From: Anarhynchus alexandrinus | Taxonomy: Eukaryota; Chordata; Aves; Charadriiformes; Charadriidae | Assembly (NCBI GenBank): GCA_008711295.1 | Contig: VUYV01000295.1 | Location: 890,813 to 954,812 of the forward strand | Direction of reading: 5' to 3' | DNA: 64,000 nt | Shown here: positions 27,038-37,531 of the stretch, in pieces | Position numbering within the stretch: position 1 is the first letter of the stretch | How the letters are laid out: each line of letters begins with the position of its first letter | The notes under the pieces: generated by a model | Told to the model about the DNA's origin: nothing | Seen by the model: the letters and a program-made list of their open reading frames with translations, nothing else | Databases searched by the model: none | Program-made: the position numbers and the translations under genes

Positions 27038-29623
27038 ATTTAAATGTAATAGAAAGTATCTTTCACAATTTCCATAGCACGGTAAAGATGTGGCTATCTC
27101 ACCTAACTTTGCCAGTAATTAACTGATTTGTTTAGACCTTCTTATTTATGTTTCCTGGCTGGGTCCCACTGGTGCAGTCGAATCAGACTGAGCATTTGTA
27201 AAACCTGTATTTGCAACGGACGCGAGGAAATTCTTTTGGCACGGCCTCAAAACAACAAAGGATGTGGTGACAATGTGTTTCACATTTGTGAACTCAGCTG
27301 ACTCGGTGGGGCATGTTTGACTGTGCGCTTCTCGTTTCATAGAAAGAAGGGCCTGAAGTAGTCACAGCTCTTAGCGGTCGCTGTTTGTTGTTACAAAAGT
27401 TGTCATTAAGCTGGGATATGAGCTGTAGGCTTCTGGGAATGTTCCTCAGCTGACTTAGCGACATTGTTCCTTCTTATCCCCAGGTTCTCGCTCTGGCTTT
27501 CTTTTTCTTTTTCCCTTTTTCACTTCCCTCCCCCTGCCCCTTACTCGGTCAGCTCGGTGTTTTTTCTCTAAAAATATTTGTAAGAGGTATTGCAATACCA
27601 GAGCAGATTATCAGAAGATCTATGATTCTGCAACGCTGAAGGTCAAATCTAAAACCCAGCGGATATCCTGATTAACTGAACCCTGTGCCCTGGCTCCGGA
27701 GCCTTTTACAGGCTCTGGAAGGAGGAAATTTGATTCTAAGCTATATACAGCATAGCTTGGCAATGTATTTCAGCCCTGTATAGCCATAGGATGGACTAAC
27801 TGTATTCCTAATGCTGAATTTCTCTGTGATGGTAGACTCCTCAGTGACTTTGAGAAGCACAAGGTAGTGTGCTCTTTCTTTAAGCTGTTGTGATTCTTCA
27901 CTATAATTGCTTTTTATATGGGGCAGAAGGGGAAGATTTAGCTTTGAATAGTGTCTAGGGGTGGCTACATCTTAAAACGTGTGGAGATTCAATTCAGTTT
28001 TCATCAACATTCAGATGCTTAGAAGCTACCCTAATTGTCTCTCATCTGATTTTATAAAGAGTTTGTAATTATATTGCCAATATTTTCCTGATCCGGGCTT
28101 CCTCAGATTTTTTTTTTCCTTTCGATACTGTTTTTCTTCAAAGTTGTGGGAGAAGAGATAAATATTGCAAAAGACTTTCCTGGCAGTGACTTCCCCTTCT
28201 ACTCAAGGCGCAGTCTGCTTGAGTATTGTCTTAACGGTAACACGAGACACTTCCCAATCATTGTATAGGTTTGGGGCTGATGTCAGCACCTGAAGGTCTA
28301 CTCAGAAAACCGGCTGACTTGGAAATAGTTTTTCTTGATTTGGAAATCTGTTGAGGTTTATCTCCGAGATGAAATGCAAACGGAGAGCACTGCCCTACAG
28401 TGACGAGTACCCACCTCAGTGCAAGTTCAAGTCCTGGGCCTGCTTTAAGTAAACAAAATATTGTAGCTGAGCACACCCAATGCTATGTTTTTTAAACTAT
28501 TGGCCATTCTGAGGTCTTTACTGGTTGGACAAGATTTCTGTCTTGGTTCTAAGATTTTTTGAGGAGAAATGTCATACCGAAGTGGTCAAGTTTCCCATCA
28601 GAAGTTTTAGCTTCAATGAAACAAAGTCCTAAAGCGAAAAATATCTTTTTTTCTTGAATTTTCTGACTCCCTCTAGGCCAAATCTTTCAGCTGGCTGTGT
28701 GGCAGTTGCGTATTTGCATTATAGCAGAAATGCAGCTTATCGGTGTGCTAACAACCTCTGTTGTGTCTGATTCATAGATGCAGAAGTGAAAAAGTGAAAT
28801 CTACATTGATAGAGGCAATTTAACAAAGAATAGAACTTAGGTATGATTTTTTCCTGATTTGAAGAGAAGATTTGGAAGTCTGGGACAATAATCTAAAATA
28901 TAAGAAAATTGGTAAAGTGATCCTCCAAGGAAAGGAGGTAATTTTTAATGCTAATGGCATTACAGTTTTTATTCCAGTGCAGTGAGGGAAGTTCATGGCA
29001 AAGAGTTTGATAGTGGTATCGTGTTGAAATTGGGAACTGCCTCTTAAATTGGATGGATAGTAAAGACATGATTAAAGCTCTCACTTAGTGGTTTTACATA
29101 TGGTTCCTACCTGTCTGTCTGGGCTTTCAGATGACTCAAGGACCAAGTGTAAATCTGAAGTGAGGTGTCAGTGAGAAATGAGCCGTACCGTATTACTCAT
29201 CCCTGAAATCTTAAAACTGGCCTTTCATTTTTGACTAAATCTGTCATGGAAAGCAGTGGCTAATGAGCAGCACTCGGAGGGGCTGTGTGCGAAGGTACGA
29301 CAGCCCTCTGAAGGCCGTTTCCTGCTGGGAGACAAAAGGAGGTGCAACCTGAGCGCTCGCTTCGCTCAGAAGAAGAGGACTCAGGAGCTTAGAAGTCACA
29401 GCATCCTTTGTGCTGCTCCAGGTGTAAGTTATCATCTGCTGGCTTTTTAACAAATACTGCTTGCTGACTGGTTCCGGCTTGGTTTGGGGGTTTTATTCTT
29501 CTCTTGAGTTGGGTTTTTTTTTTGTGGTGGTGTTGGTATTACTATCCAAGGAGGTAAGTGCTCTTCAGCATAACAAGGCAGGACCAGCAGGGCTGAAAAA
29601 ACGGTCATGTTTGGGAGCATGAT

Positions 29624-29639
29624 TCCCCCCCNCCCCCCC
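29624..29639. repeat. C homopolymer interrupted by a single N
   Basis: A C run with one N at 29632. The N probably marks a base or run length the assembler could not resolve, or a tiny gap. Confidence 0.7.
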
Positions 29640-30456
29640 TTAGTTTTGAACTTCTGTTTTGTTTTAGGGGAAATTAGACCGGGATTTAAATTAGAAGTGA
29701 ACACAGCAAGCAGGTGTTTGGTAAGAGTTAGAATGGACGATGGTACTTTATGAAGTTTAACAATGCGGTGTCAGTCATTCAAATGGTATTTGTGAAAATA
29801 GTACAAATTTTCTGTCTTTGGCTGGAAACTTCTAACTTTTTAAGGCTGGAGTAAGTGCTGATTTATCCAATAGCTTGGTGGTTGAAGCATCCGTCTGTGA
29901 TGCAGAAGATACAATTAAAAATTCTTTTCTGAGAGGCTTTGAAATCATGTATCCCTACCTTGAATCGGATGCTAGGTGGATTGAATTCAGTTTACACCCA
30001 GGTCAGGTAAGAAGCTTAACCGAACTGGTTGCAAAATATCTGGCAACTGGCCTACAAAAACACTTTTTTCACAGGCATACTATCAACACGCAGTTCTGCA
30101 GTATGTCTTGAGTCAGTAACTTTGTGGTTGTCCCAGCAGTACAATGCTTGTATTCTGGGCTGTGTGCTGTGGTCCTTGCCGTTGCTTTCTCCATCAACAA
30201 GCACATCCTCCAACTGCCTCCCCTCCTTCCCCTTACCTACCTGTGTCCCTGGGTACATGATGGTATTTGACACCATGGTTTCTAAGGTGGGCAAGATGTG
30301 CGACAGTGATACTGTCCCACTTTATTTATTTAGTCTCACTTTAGAGCTTCTTTTCAGCTCTATACAGGTATAGTGATGTCAAGGATTTCTTTGAGAAATA
30401 AGGACCGGTGGTGAAGAGGATCCCTAAATTCTGACCCAGATGAGTTTCTTTGAGAA

Positions 30457-30492
30457 AAAAAACAAAAAACAAAAAACAAAAACAAAAACCAA
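30457..30492. repeat. A-rich AAAAAC simple repeat
   Basis: Repeated AAAAAAC/AAAAAC units in intron 6, about 1.3 kb before exon 7. Confidence 0.85.
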
Positions 30493-31115
30493 ACAGAAAA
30501 AGTTGACTCTTTGTGCTGATTTTCAAAACTCCTTTTCCTTTGAGGTAGTTACAGTAGTCCTTCAGGACTGTACTTGTGGCCTCTTCTGGGAGACCAGAGC
30601 TACTCATCCTGTCTCACCTTTCTCCCACCTGATGGAGTGACCTTCACAACAAAGTTCTCTAAATGTTGTGGTCTTTGCATCTCTTGAAAAGGAATCTTAA
30701 TACAGACAGCTGGAGGGAACCGGCCATGAAGCAGGAGCTCTCAGCTCTCCTCAGAGGGAGCGCACATCCTGCGTCTTCCAACTGCAACTCTCAGCGTTGG
30801 CTTCAGATCTGAGTCTCTTCTTGGTATGATGCAGAAAGCAATGATATCAAGTGGAAAGACACTAGAGTAACATTTGGTTTTTGTTCCCAATTCTAATATT
30901 TGCCTGCAGTGTTGCTGTGGACAAATTCACTGTACCTCTGCTGCTCTTCTTTAAAATAGAAATAATTCTGCTTTTCTGCTTTGCTGACTGGGAGGACATG
31001 CTACATAAAAGTTTGGTGTTATTATTTACTTGTGTGTAATTGTTCTGTCTTCTAGCTAAGATGTCAGGGGTTTTGTACTGTTCAGTACTATTTGTACTGT
31101 GCTAACAGCACAAAT

Positions 31116-31560
31116 TTATGCTGTACCTATTTCTGTGTCATATTCTGCCCTCATGTATCCCTGCGTGGTGAGCAAGATAATTGGGATGTGGTAAGGTGTG
31201 TGAGGGAAGAGTTGCACAGAGAAGGAGAGGGCAGAATTTCCCATGCTAGACATTTTGGCATCCGGGGGAAGATGACAAACCACCTCCAGGTGGGCATTGA
31301 GTGCCAGTAGGTATGTTAGAGATGCCACTGTGGTTGCTCTCCTGATAGACAGAGAGCATCTGTCCTGTGAATCACCTGCATCTGTCATCTGCCTTATTGC
31401 TGGTTCCAGCATTGATGCCTGCTGCCTTCCTGTTGGGCTCAGCTTGAAAGTCAATATGGGTGGGCAGCTCAAATGGGCCATACTTCTTGTATGGGAAGCG
31501 TGGGGACCACAACTTCTTGGCATCCCCAAAGGACTCCTCCCTCAAATGGTTTCTCACCTC
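31116..31560 (-). pseudogene. Possible decayed coding segment (processed pseudogene candidate), unrecognised
   Basis: On the minus strand just upstream of exon 7, one frame reads E-E-V-R-N-H-L-R-E-E-S-F-G-D-A-K-K-L-W and then F-P-Y-K-K-Y-G-P-F-E-L-P-T-H-I-D-F-Q, interrupted by stops and continuing with coding-like composition. Another minus frame is open for 137 codons. I do not recognise a parent gene. It could equally be a chance low-stop region; I see no poly-A tail or target-site duplication that would prove retroposition. Confidence 0.2.
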
Positions 31561-31758
31561 TTCATTATAAACCTGTTTGCTTTGTGTAGATGGTTTTGTT
31601 GAGATGTGTTATTTTTTATTGGTAGTTTCTAATTATGATATTTCGGGATCGCCAAATATGCATTCTCCATCATTAGTGGCTTCTTCTCATGTTATTTGTT
31701 TCATGTTCAGGGAATAGCAACCAGATTGCAAAATAATGAGCTACCTTGTGTATTTCAG

Positions 31759-31882
31759 AAACATACCCCTCGCAATATGCATTTCGATGATTATCGTCAC
31801 AGTTGGCTATGTGTTAACAAACGTGGCTTATTTCACTACAATCAGTGCTGGGGAATTGCTGCTTTCAAAAGCTGTAGCAGTG
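31759..31882 (+). CDS. SLC7A11: SLC7A11 coding exon 7 (TM7)
   Basis: Acceptor tatttcag, donor gtaagt, 124 bases. The first A completes lysine (AA|A); the exon then reads [19 protein letters not shown], continuing T-N-V-A-Y-F-T-T-I and ending S-K-A-V-A-V. It corresponds to human residues 264-305 and forms TM7 plus the start of the extracellular loop before TM8. Small differences from human (Asn for Thr at the start, Ile for Ala in the helix, Ser-Ala-Gly for Asn-Ala-Glu in the loop) are conservative and suggest a functional orthologue. It ends exactly on a codon boundary. An 80-codon ORF and a 99-codon ORF overlap the exon because they run out of the preceding and into the following intron. Confidence 0.96.
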
Positions 31883-33073
31883 GTAAGTCACAGAAGAAAA
31901 ATGCAAAGCTATATCCCTGCTGCAGTTGTGTTTGTTGATATATTCTTATTTCCAGGGGAAAAAAAATCGGGGGGACACGTGCAATCAGGCTTTTCTACGG
32001 CTCCTCTTTTACACTGCGTAGTAGCATCCCAGTGAACTTAGTCTGATTTTTGACTGATGAGTGGGACTGCACTTAAGGCTGTCAATAGCATTTGTAATGT
32101 ATAGTTAGACCATATTTATTGACTTGATATAACAAAGTCAATAAGACTTACATTTTATAGCCAAGTACATGCTTGAAAAATTATTTGCTAAATTGTAGGC
32201 CAAACTCCCAGGAAGCGGGAAACACAGATATTTGTGGAAGTGGGAGCTCTGAACTATTTTGGCTCGCAAGAAGCTGTAACGCTGTCTCCGCACAATGTGC
32301 ATCCCGAGTGCTTAGAAAGGGGGTTGCTGTGAAAACTGGAGTTCATTTGGGAAGGAGTTGCAAGGCAACCTGGCCTCGAAATACTGCTTCGATTTTTCTT
32401 GCGGAATTGTGGTGATGAAACTGATTTTTATATTTATGGTATCTGACTCGCAATGAGGAAATAAAAATTTCCGCTTACTTTTCAGTAGTGACACAGCCTG
32501 GGGCTATTTCAATTGATGTGGCATTTAAAAAAATGACCAAATTCTGTAGCTCATGGGAGATTTAGAAACAAAACATTTTGCAAACCTGAAGAAAATTGTG
32601 CATGTCTCCTGTGGTGCCCAGAACTCCAATTAAGGCTCTTCTGGTAACCTACAACAATAAAGTGTGGCTGGATGGACTGTACCACTGGGAAGCACCAGCT
32701 ATGTAAAATGAAGGCTGTAGAACAAAAAAAAATTAGGTATGTAGAGCAGACCTTGATCCATTCAGACTGGGTCTTCTTTTTGGGAGTCATAGTGGACTAA
32801 ACCAACATAAATCAGGGCCAGATTCCACCTCCGCAGCATTGCCGCAACTGGTGATCTTCCAGGCTCAGTGAGGAGCAAGGGTGGGAGACCTCATCTGCAG
32901 TAGCCTGGGTGTCACAAAATACGAGGTAAAAAATGCCCAGCACAACTTTCAGTGAGGGGTGCAGAAAAGGGGTGTAAATAAAACTTACCATACTTATTCA
33001 TAGTTTGTTAATAGAGTAAAATTACTTTCATGTTTTATGGAAAATCACTTTATGTTTCTCTCTCCTCTAACAG
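31883..33073 (+). other. SLC7A11: SLC7A11 intron 7
   Basis: Intron of 1.2 kb with gtaagt and aacag ends. AT-rich, with no transposon or coding signal recognised. Confidence 0.9.
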
Positions 33074-33177
33074 ACCTTTGCCGAACGACTAATGGGAAAC
33101 TTCTCTTTAGCTGTGCCGGTATTTGTTGCTCTCTCCTGCTTTGGATCTATGAACGGTGGCATTTTTGCAGTGTCCAG
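33074..33177 (+). CDS. SLC7A11: SLC7A11 coding exon 8 (TM8, conserved Cys and N-glycosylation site)
   Basis: Acceptor taacag, donor gtgggc, 104 bases, phase 0 at the start and 2 at the end. It reads [15 protein letters not shown], then [13 protein letters not shown] and ends in S plus AG of an arginine codon, matching human 306-340. The N-F-S sequon aligns with human Asn314, a reported glycosylation site. The Cys in A-L-S-C-F-G aligns with human Cys327, known from the family as a thiol-reactive residue near the transport path. No residue expected to matter is lost. Confidence 0.96.
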
Positions 33178-33667
33178 GTGGGCATTGCTAATATTACTGG
33201 GGGTGGAGGGATATACGCTGAAAGTGAGGAAGCAAAGGGAAGGGAGAGTAGGATTAATACCTTTAGTGGGAAATGAAAAATTACTATAATGTTTACCAGG
33301 TGTGGGGCTTTTTCTCACATTGTTCCCATTCAATTGACTACCTTACTGTTAAAACCTTTTGAATGGTTTGGAAATGGATCCCTCTGAGTGTAGCACTTAA
33401 TTAATGGCTGCTTTGTTTCACGTGAAGGAAGGAAATTGGAGGGAAAATGTTAACTAATTCCAAACAGCCATCATAGCGTAAGGCAAGGAGGGGACGCGTT
33501 CAGAAATGACTTTGATTTCTGTGTACGAGCTTCTCCTGCTAGTCTTCATTCGGCGTACCTCAAACAAGCCTCAGAAGCGCCGCTGTGCTCTGTGACTTTC
33601 ATGAGCCGCTTTGCCTAGTCAGAGTAATGAGCGCATTTAAAGTCTGTCCACATTTATTTCCCACCAG
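33178..33667 (+). other. SLC7A11: SLC7A11 intron 8
   Basis: Short intron of 490 bases between TM8 and the following loop. Nothing notable in it. Confidence 0.9.
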
Positions 33668-33764
33668 GATGTTCTTCGTTGCATCCCGCGAGGGTCACCT
33701 TCCGGAAATTCTCTCCATGATTCATGTCCGCAAGCACACTCCTCTGCCAGCTGTCATTGTTTTG
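33668..33764 (+). CDS. SLC7A11: SLC7A11 coding exon 9 (loop after TM8, start of TM9)
   Basis: Acceptor ccaccag, donor gtaaat, 97 bases. The first G completes the Arg equivalent to human R340. It reads [14 protein letters not shown], then [17 protein letters not shown], matching human 341-372 with only Leu-Phe-Tyr changed to Met-Phe-Phe. The V-A-S-R-E-G-H-L-P segment is a signature of the L-type amino-acid transporter family. It ends on a codon boundary. Exons 8 and 9 together are 201 bases, so only their joint loss would keep the frame. Confidence 0.96.
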
Positions 33765-35258
33765 GTAAATCATACAAACAAATGTTCCCGCACAAGAATT
33801 CATATTACAGGCTCGCTCTGGAGGATTCGAACAGAATTTGGGCACTGCTTGAGTCTCATTTATTAACGCGTATGTTGGCTGTGGGCAGGGCAGAGGACAG
33901 TAAGGAGAGGAATGAGATTTGGGAGTTGTTCTTATTCTATCATCTTCTTGCCATCTTGTTGGTAGCACTTGACTGCCGATTGCTGCAGCCTAATTCATGT
34001 CTTATTGCCCTTTATTTCTAAGGACCTGCTAGTGATAAGCTAGTTCCCTTTCAGAGAAACAAATTCCATTTAAACAAACAAACGAAAAAGGGATTCATTT
34101 AACTGAAAGTGCAGCTAAACACCAGCATCTGGGAGCACCCTAAAGGCTCATTATACCACCTTATAGTGAAAAATGCAAACAATTATGCACTAAGATAATG
34201 GAAGGGGGACCCTCAGCAGTGCAGTGTAGCGGTGATTAAAAAATGAGAGAACGTGTGCCTGGGCAATAGCCTGTGAATTGTCTAAGGAAAACCACCCGTA
34301 TTATAGTGGAAATCCTATTACTGACTTCTAAAATAGAGGCAGAGCTAAACGTTGGCCATGTGTTTGCATTGCAGACTAATTTGTACGGTAAAATGTTAGG
34401 ACAAAATGTCAAAATACCGACCTCAAACCTCACTTTGCATAGTGCCGAGAAGATTTCCACTTAACTTGCAGTCTTCACAGCCGTGGGTGTTCAGTCCCTC
34501 TTTTGGGACCGATGACCGTAATGTATCCGGACAGACCTCTGCATCTGTGGGGAGTTCTAGCCACAGCAGAAGACGTGTGTGCATCTACGAGTGTACTCTA
34601 GTAAGACCAGATGCTCGTACTGGAATTTAAATCAGTTTTTGCTGTAGATGCCTATAAGCTCCCTTCTGAAGTGCCAGCTGAAGTGTTGAATTTTACATGT
34701 GCACATACAACTGCAGGCATCCAAATTTCGAAAATTAGGCAACATAATTATGGTGAAAAGTGTTAATGGAATTTATTTCACATAAGCATTTACTTTGCAT
34801 TTTATTCCTTCGGGCTGAAGTGGTCATACCTTTGGGGTAAATTGCATTGACTGTTTTCTGTGGAATGAAATGCACAAAATGTACTAATATATTATTTTTT
34901 TTTCTGAAAGACATTTTCTGCTATTGCATCCAGTCCTGTTTCACCAGTGCATTGATTTCCTTTGAAAAAGTCAGATTCTCATACGAAGATAGCTTTCCTT
35001 CAGAGATTGTAATTTTTTTCTTACCTTACTGCAATTAGAGTAGTTGCAGGATATATTCTGCACCAATAAGCTGCATTTTAGCATTTTCCTATCTTATTTC
35101 TCCTGCCAAGGTCTACACACTGTAAAAAAGGAAAGGGCTCTTGTGGAGAAACTGAGAAAATAAACATGTTTAGTGTTTGAGGCTTGTTAAACAAAAAAAA
35201 AAAACATTTTTAGGAATTAAGAAGTCTGTTTATGCATGTATGTCTTGGTATTTGATAG

Positions 35259-35370
35259 ATCATAGAATCATAGAATGGATTAGGTTGGAATGGACCTTAA
35301 AGATCATCTAGTTCCAGCCCCTCTGCCATGGGCAGGGACACCTCCCACTAGACCAGGTTGCTCAAAGCCT
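35259..35370 (-). mobile_element. Short CR1 3'-end fragment, minus strand
   Basis: Begins atcatagaatcatagaatgg, the reverse of the CR1 terminal repeats, then ggttggaatggaccttaaag and gacacctcccactagaccag. Only about 110 bases of the element are left. Confidence 0.9.
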
Positions 35371-35706
35371 AGATCAAAAAAGCATAGATGTGTGGGTACA
35401 ACCTGATTGTAATCCTATTTTATTATTTTTTTCTTGATAGCTCTCCTTCACTGTCCATGGCCCTTTCTTGCCTTATCATGCTTATAACTGAGATTTTAAG
35501 CTTTTAGCTGCCGAGTCTATATAGAAGAAATCTTGATCAATGTAATTCAGTGGTAAAATTTCCTTTGACCTTTACAGGGAAGGAGTTTACTTAATATCTG
35601 TGTGTAAAGAACTTTCCTTTGTAAGTCATTAGAGGTTGGAAGCCAGAGACCTGTATTTGAAATCTTGATCCTTCTGGTTCAAATCCATGCTCTCTTCACT
35701 GCTTTT

Positions 35707-35796
35707 TTAAAAAAAAAAAAAAAAAGGAAAAAAAAAAAGGAAAAAAAAAAAGAAAAAAAAAAAAAAAAAAAAGGCGGGGAGTATGGAAAAAAAAAA
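35707..35796. repeat. A-rich tract with AAAAAG units, abutting the assembly gap
   Basis: About 90 bases almost entirely A with scattered G. It runs directly into the N gap. Lysine-rich and phenylalanine-rich open frames here are composition artefacts. Confidence 0.85.
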
Positions 35797-35967
35797 NNNN
35801 NNNNNNNNNNNNNNNNNNNNNNNNNNNNNNNNNNNNNNNNNNNNNNNNNNNNNNNNNNNNNNNNNNNNNNNNNNNNNNNNNNNNNNNNNNNNNNNNNNNN
35901 NNNNNNNNNNNNNNNNNNNNNNNNNNNNNNNNNNNNNNNNNNNNNNNNNNNNNNNNNNNNNNNNNNN
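35797..35967. other. Assembly gap (171 Ns)
   Basis: A continuous run of N inside intron 9. The low-complexity sequence on its left is the likely cause. No SLC7A11 exon is missing here, because exons 9 and 10 join in frame with full agreement to human residues 372 and 373. Confidence 0.99.
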
Positions 35968-36695
35968 TGGGCATAGGGTGTCTCACGTGGGAAGCGCAAA
36001 CTACTCTGCAGAGTTGATTCAAGCTGCAAATATTCTGCTTTTTGTCCAGAGATTACCCTGAAATAGATCCCTGTAGCCCACACTGATCATCTAAGGTGCA
36101 ACGCTAGTTTATACACAAGCTTTTGCCTGCCTCACAGAACCCTCGAATCTCAGAACAGCTTTTTAATGAGGAAATGTATTTATTCTAGTGTCCCCTCTCC
36201 TTCTTGCCGTTCAGCAACTACCTGAGTGACAGCTAAATGCTTCTCCCTGCTCAGAAATGTTTGCATTTCCGATGTGCAGTAAGTCTACGCTTTGCAAGCC
36301 TGAAAGGCGTGCTGCAAACACAAGCTGGCGGCAACCCGATGTGCCCAGCTGGCATCCCATGGTGTGTAGCTACCCCTTACCATGCCCTCTTTGCTAGGTT
36401 CTCCTGGTGCAGCCTGGAGGACCATAAAGACTTTTTCCTTCCATAAGGCACCCTAAAAATCTCTGCTTTTGTATGATCAGACGTGACCAAATTTAACTGC
36501 TCTGATCATTTGCATCTGTGATGAGCAAGGAAAACTGCAGTGGGCTAATATATATTTCTCAGGTCCTGTGAGAACGGTGCCCAGGATGCTCAAGAATTTT
36601 GGTGACGCAGTGGGCTGTGTGCCTGTGTATTTCTCTGGGTCACAGGGGACAGATATGTATTGATCACGTGTGGCCACCCAGGACAGATAGATATT

Positions 36696-37180
36696 ACGGA
36701 ATCACGGAATATTCAGAGTTGGAAAGGACCTCTAGAGATGATCTAGTCCAACTCCCCTGCCAAAGCAGGATTGCCCAGAGCACATTACTCAGGACTGCAT
36801 CCAGGTGGGTCTTGAAAATCTCCAGAGAAGGGGACTCCACAACCTCCCTGGGCAGCCTGTGCCACTGCTCTGTCACCCGAACCGTAAAGAAGTTTTTCCG
36901 TGTATTTGAACGGAACCTCCTATGTTCCAACTTGTGCCCATTGCCCCTCGTCCTGTCATTGGGAACCACTGAAAAGAGTCTGGCTCCATCCTCCTTCAAC
37001 CCACCCTTTAGATACTTGTATGCCATAATAAGGTCTCCCCTCAGCCTTCTCTTCTCCAGGCTAAAGAGTCCCAGCTCTCTCAGCCTCTCCTCATAAGGGA
37101 GATGCTCCAATCCCTCAATCATCTTAGTTGCCCTACGCTGGACTCTCTCCAGCAGTTCCCTGTCCCTCTTGAACTGGGGA
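36696..37180 (-). mobile_element. CR1 LINE fragment, minus strand, just upstream of exon 10
   Basis: Starts with acggaatcacggaatattca and ggaaaggacctctagagatg (reverse of the 3' UTR). The minus-strand frame at 36694-37122 reads [20 protein letters not shown] and [17 protein letters not shown], the C-terminal part of CR1 ORF2. The plus-strand ORF of 165 codons here is its antisense shadow. About 200 bases separate it from the exon 10 acceptor. Confidence 0.94.
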
Positions 37181-37381
37181 TTGAATGTGATGTCAGGGGA
37201 CAGCTAGGTATCGATCCCACACCAGGTTAGCGTGAGAAAGGCAGAACCAAAGTCTGTGGCCCTCAGGTGTGCCTGCGAAAGGCTGTGCTGCTTGTCCCCG
37301 TGGAAAAATTTGACATCGCCACTGTAAAATAATAGAGATCAATCCACTAAACCCCTCTTATGCTCTGAATTTCTTTTGCAG

Positions 37382-37531
37382 CATCCTCTCACAATGATAA
37401 TGTTATTCAACGGGGATCTCTACAGCCTCCTGAATTTCCTCAGTTTTGCCAGGTGGCTTTTTATTGGACTAGTAGTTGCTGGGTTGATTTATCTCCGATA
37501 TAAACGTCCTGATATGCCTCGTCCTTTCAAG
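37382..37531 (+). CDS. SLC7A11: SLC7A11 coding exon 10 (TM9-TM10, conserved substrate-site Arg)
   Basis: Acceptor ttttgcag, donor gtaacc, exactly 150 bases, phase 0 at both ends. It reads [12 protein letters not shown], then [16 protein letters not shown] and [14 protein letters not shown], matching human 373-422. The Arg in F-A-R-W aligns with human Arg396, described in structural work as contributing to recognition of the anionic substrate. Because the exon is symmetric, skipping it would delete 50 residues in frame and remove this Arg. A minus-strand CR1 copy ends about 200 bases upstream of its acceptor. Confidence 0.97.

Larger units (their letters stand above)
5059..31758 (+). other. 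SLC7A11: SLC7A11 intron 6 (26.7 kb)
   Basis: The largest intron in the window, from gtatgt at 5059 to tttcag at 31758. It holds three plus-strand CR1 fragments (about 7613, 12105 and 18832), pyrimidine tracts at 10728, 15669, 17827 and 26977, single Ns at 17704 and 29632, and GC-richer patches near 8540-9130, 17400-17790 and 22900-23070. AT-rich stretches near 11100-11240 and 13440-13640 could be conserved non-coding elements, but that needs alignment. No convincing gene is nested inside; ORFs of up to about 140 codons here show no recognisable family. Confidence 0.88.
33765..37381 (+). other. SLC7A11: SLC7A11 intron 9
   Basis: Intron of about 3.6 kb including the 171-base N gap, so its true length is unknown. 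It contains two minus-strand CR1 fragments (35259 and 36696) and an A-rich tract beside the gap. Confidence 0.88.

Noticed and set aside
35665..36083. Lys-rich and Phe-rich ORFs spanning the N gap
   Set aside because: Artefacts of the A-rich repeat and of translating Ns.
36599..37096. 165-codon plus-strand ORF upstream of exon 10
   Set aside because: Antisense reading of a minus-strand CR1 copy.
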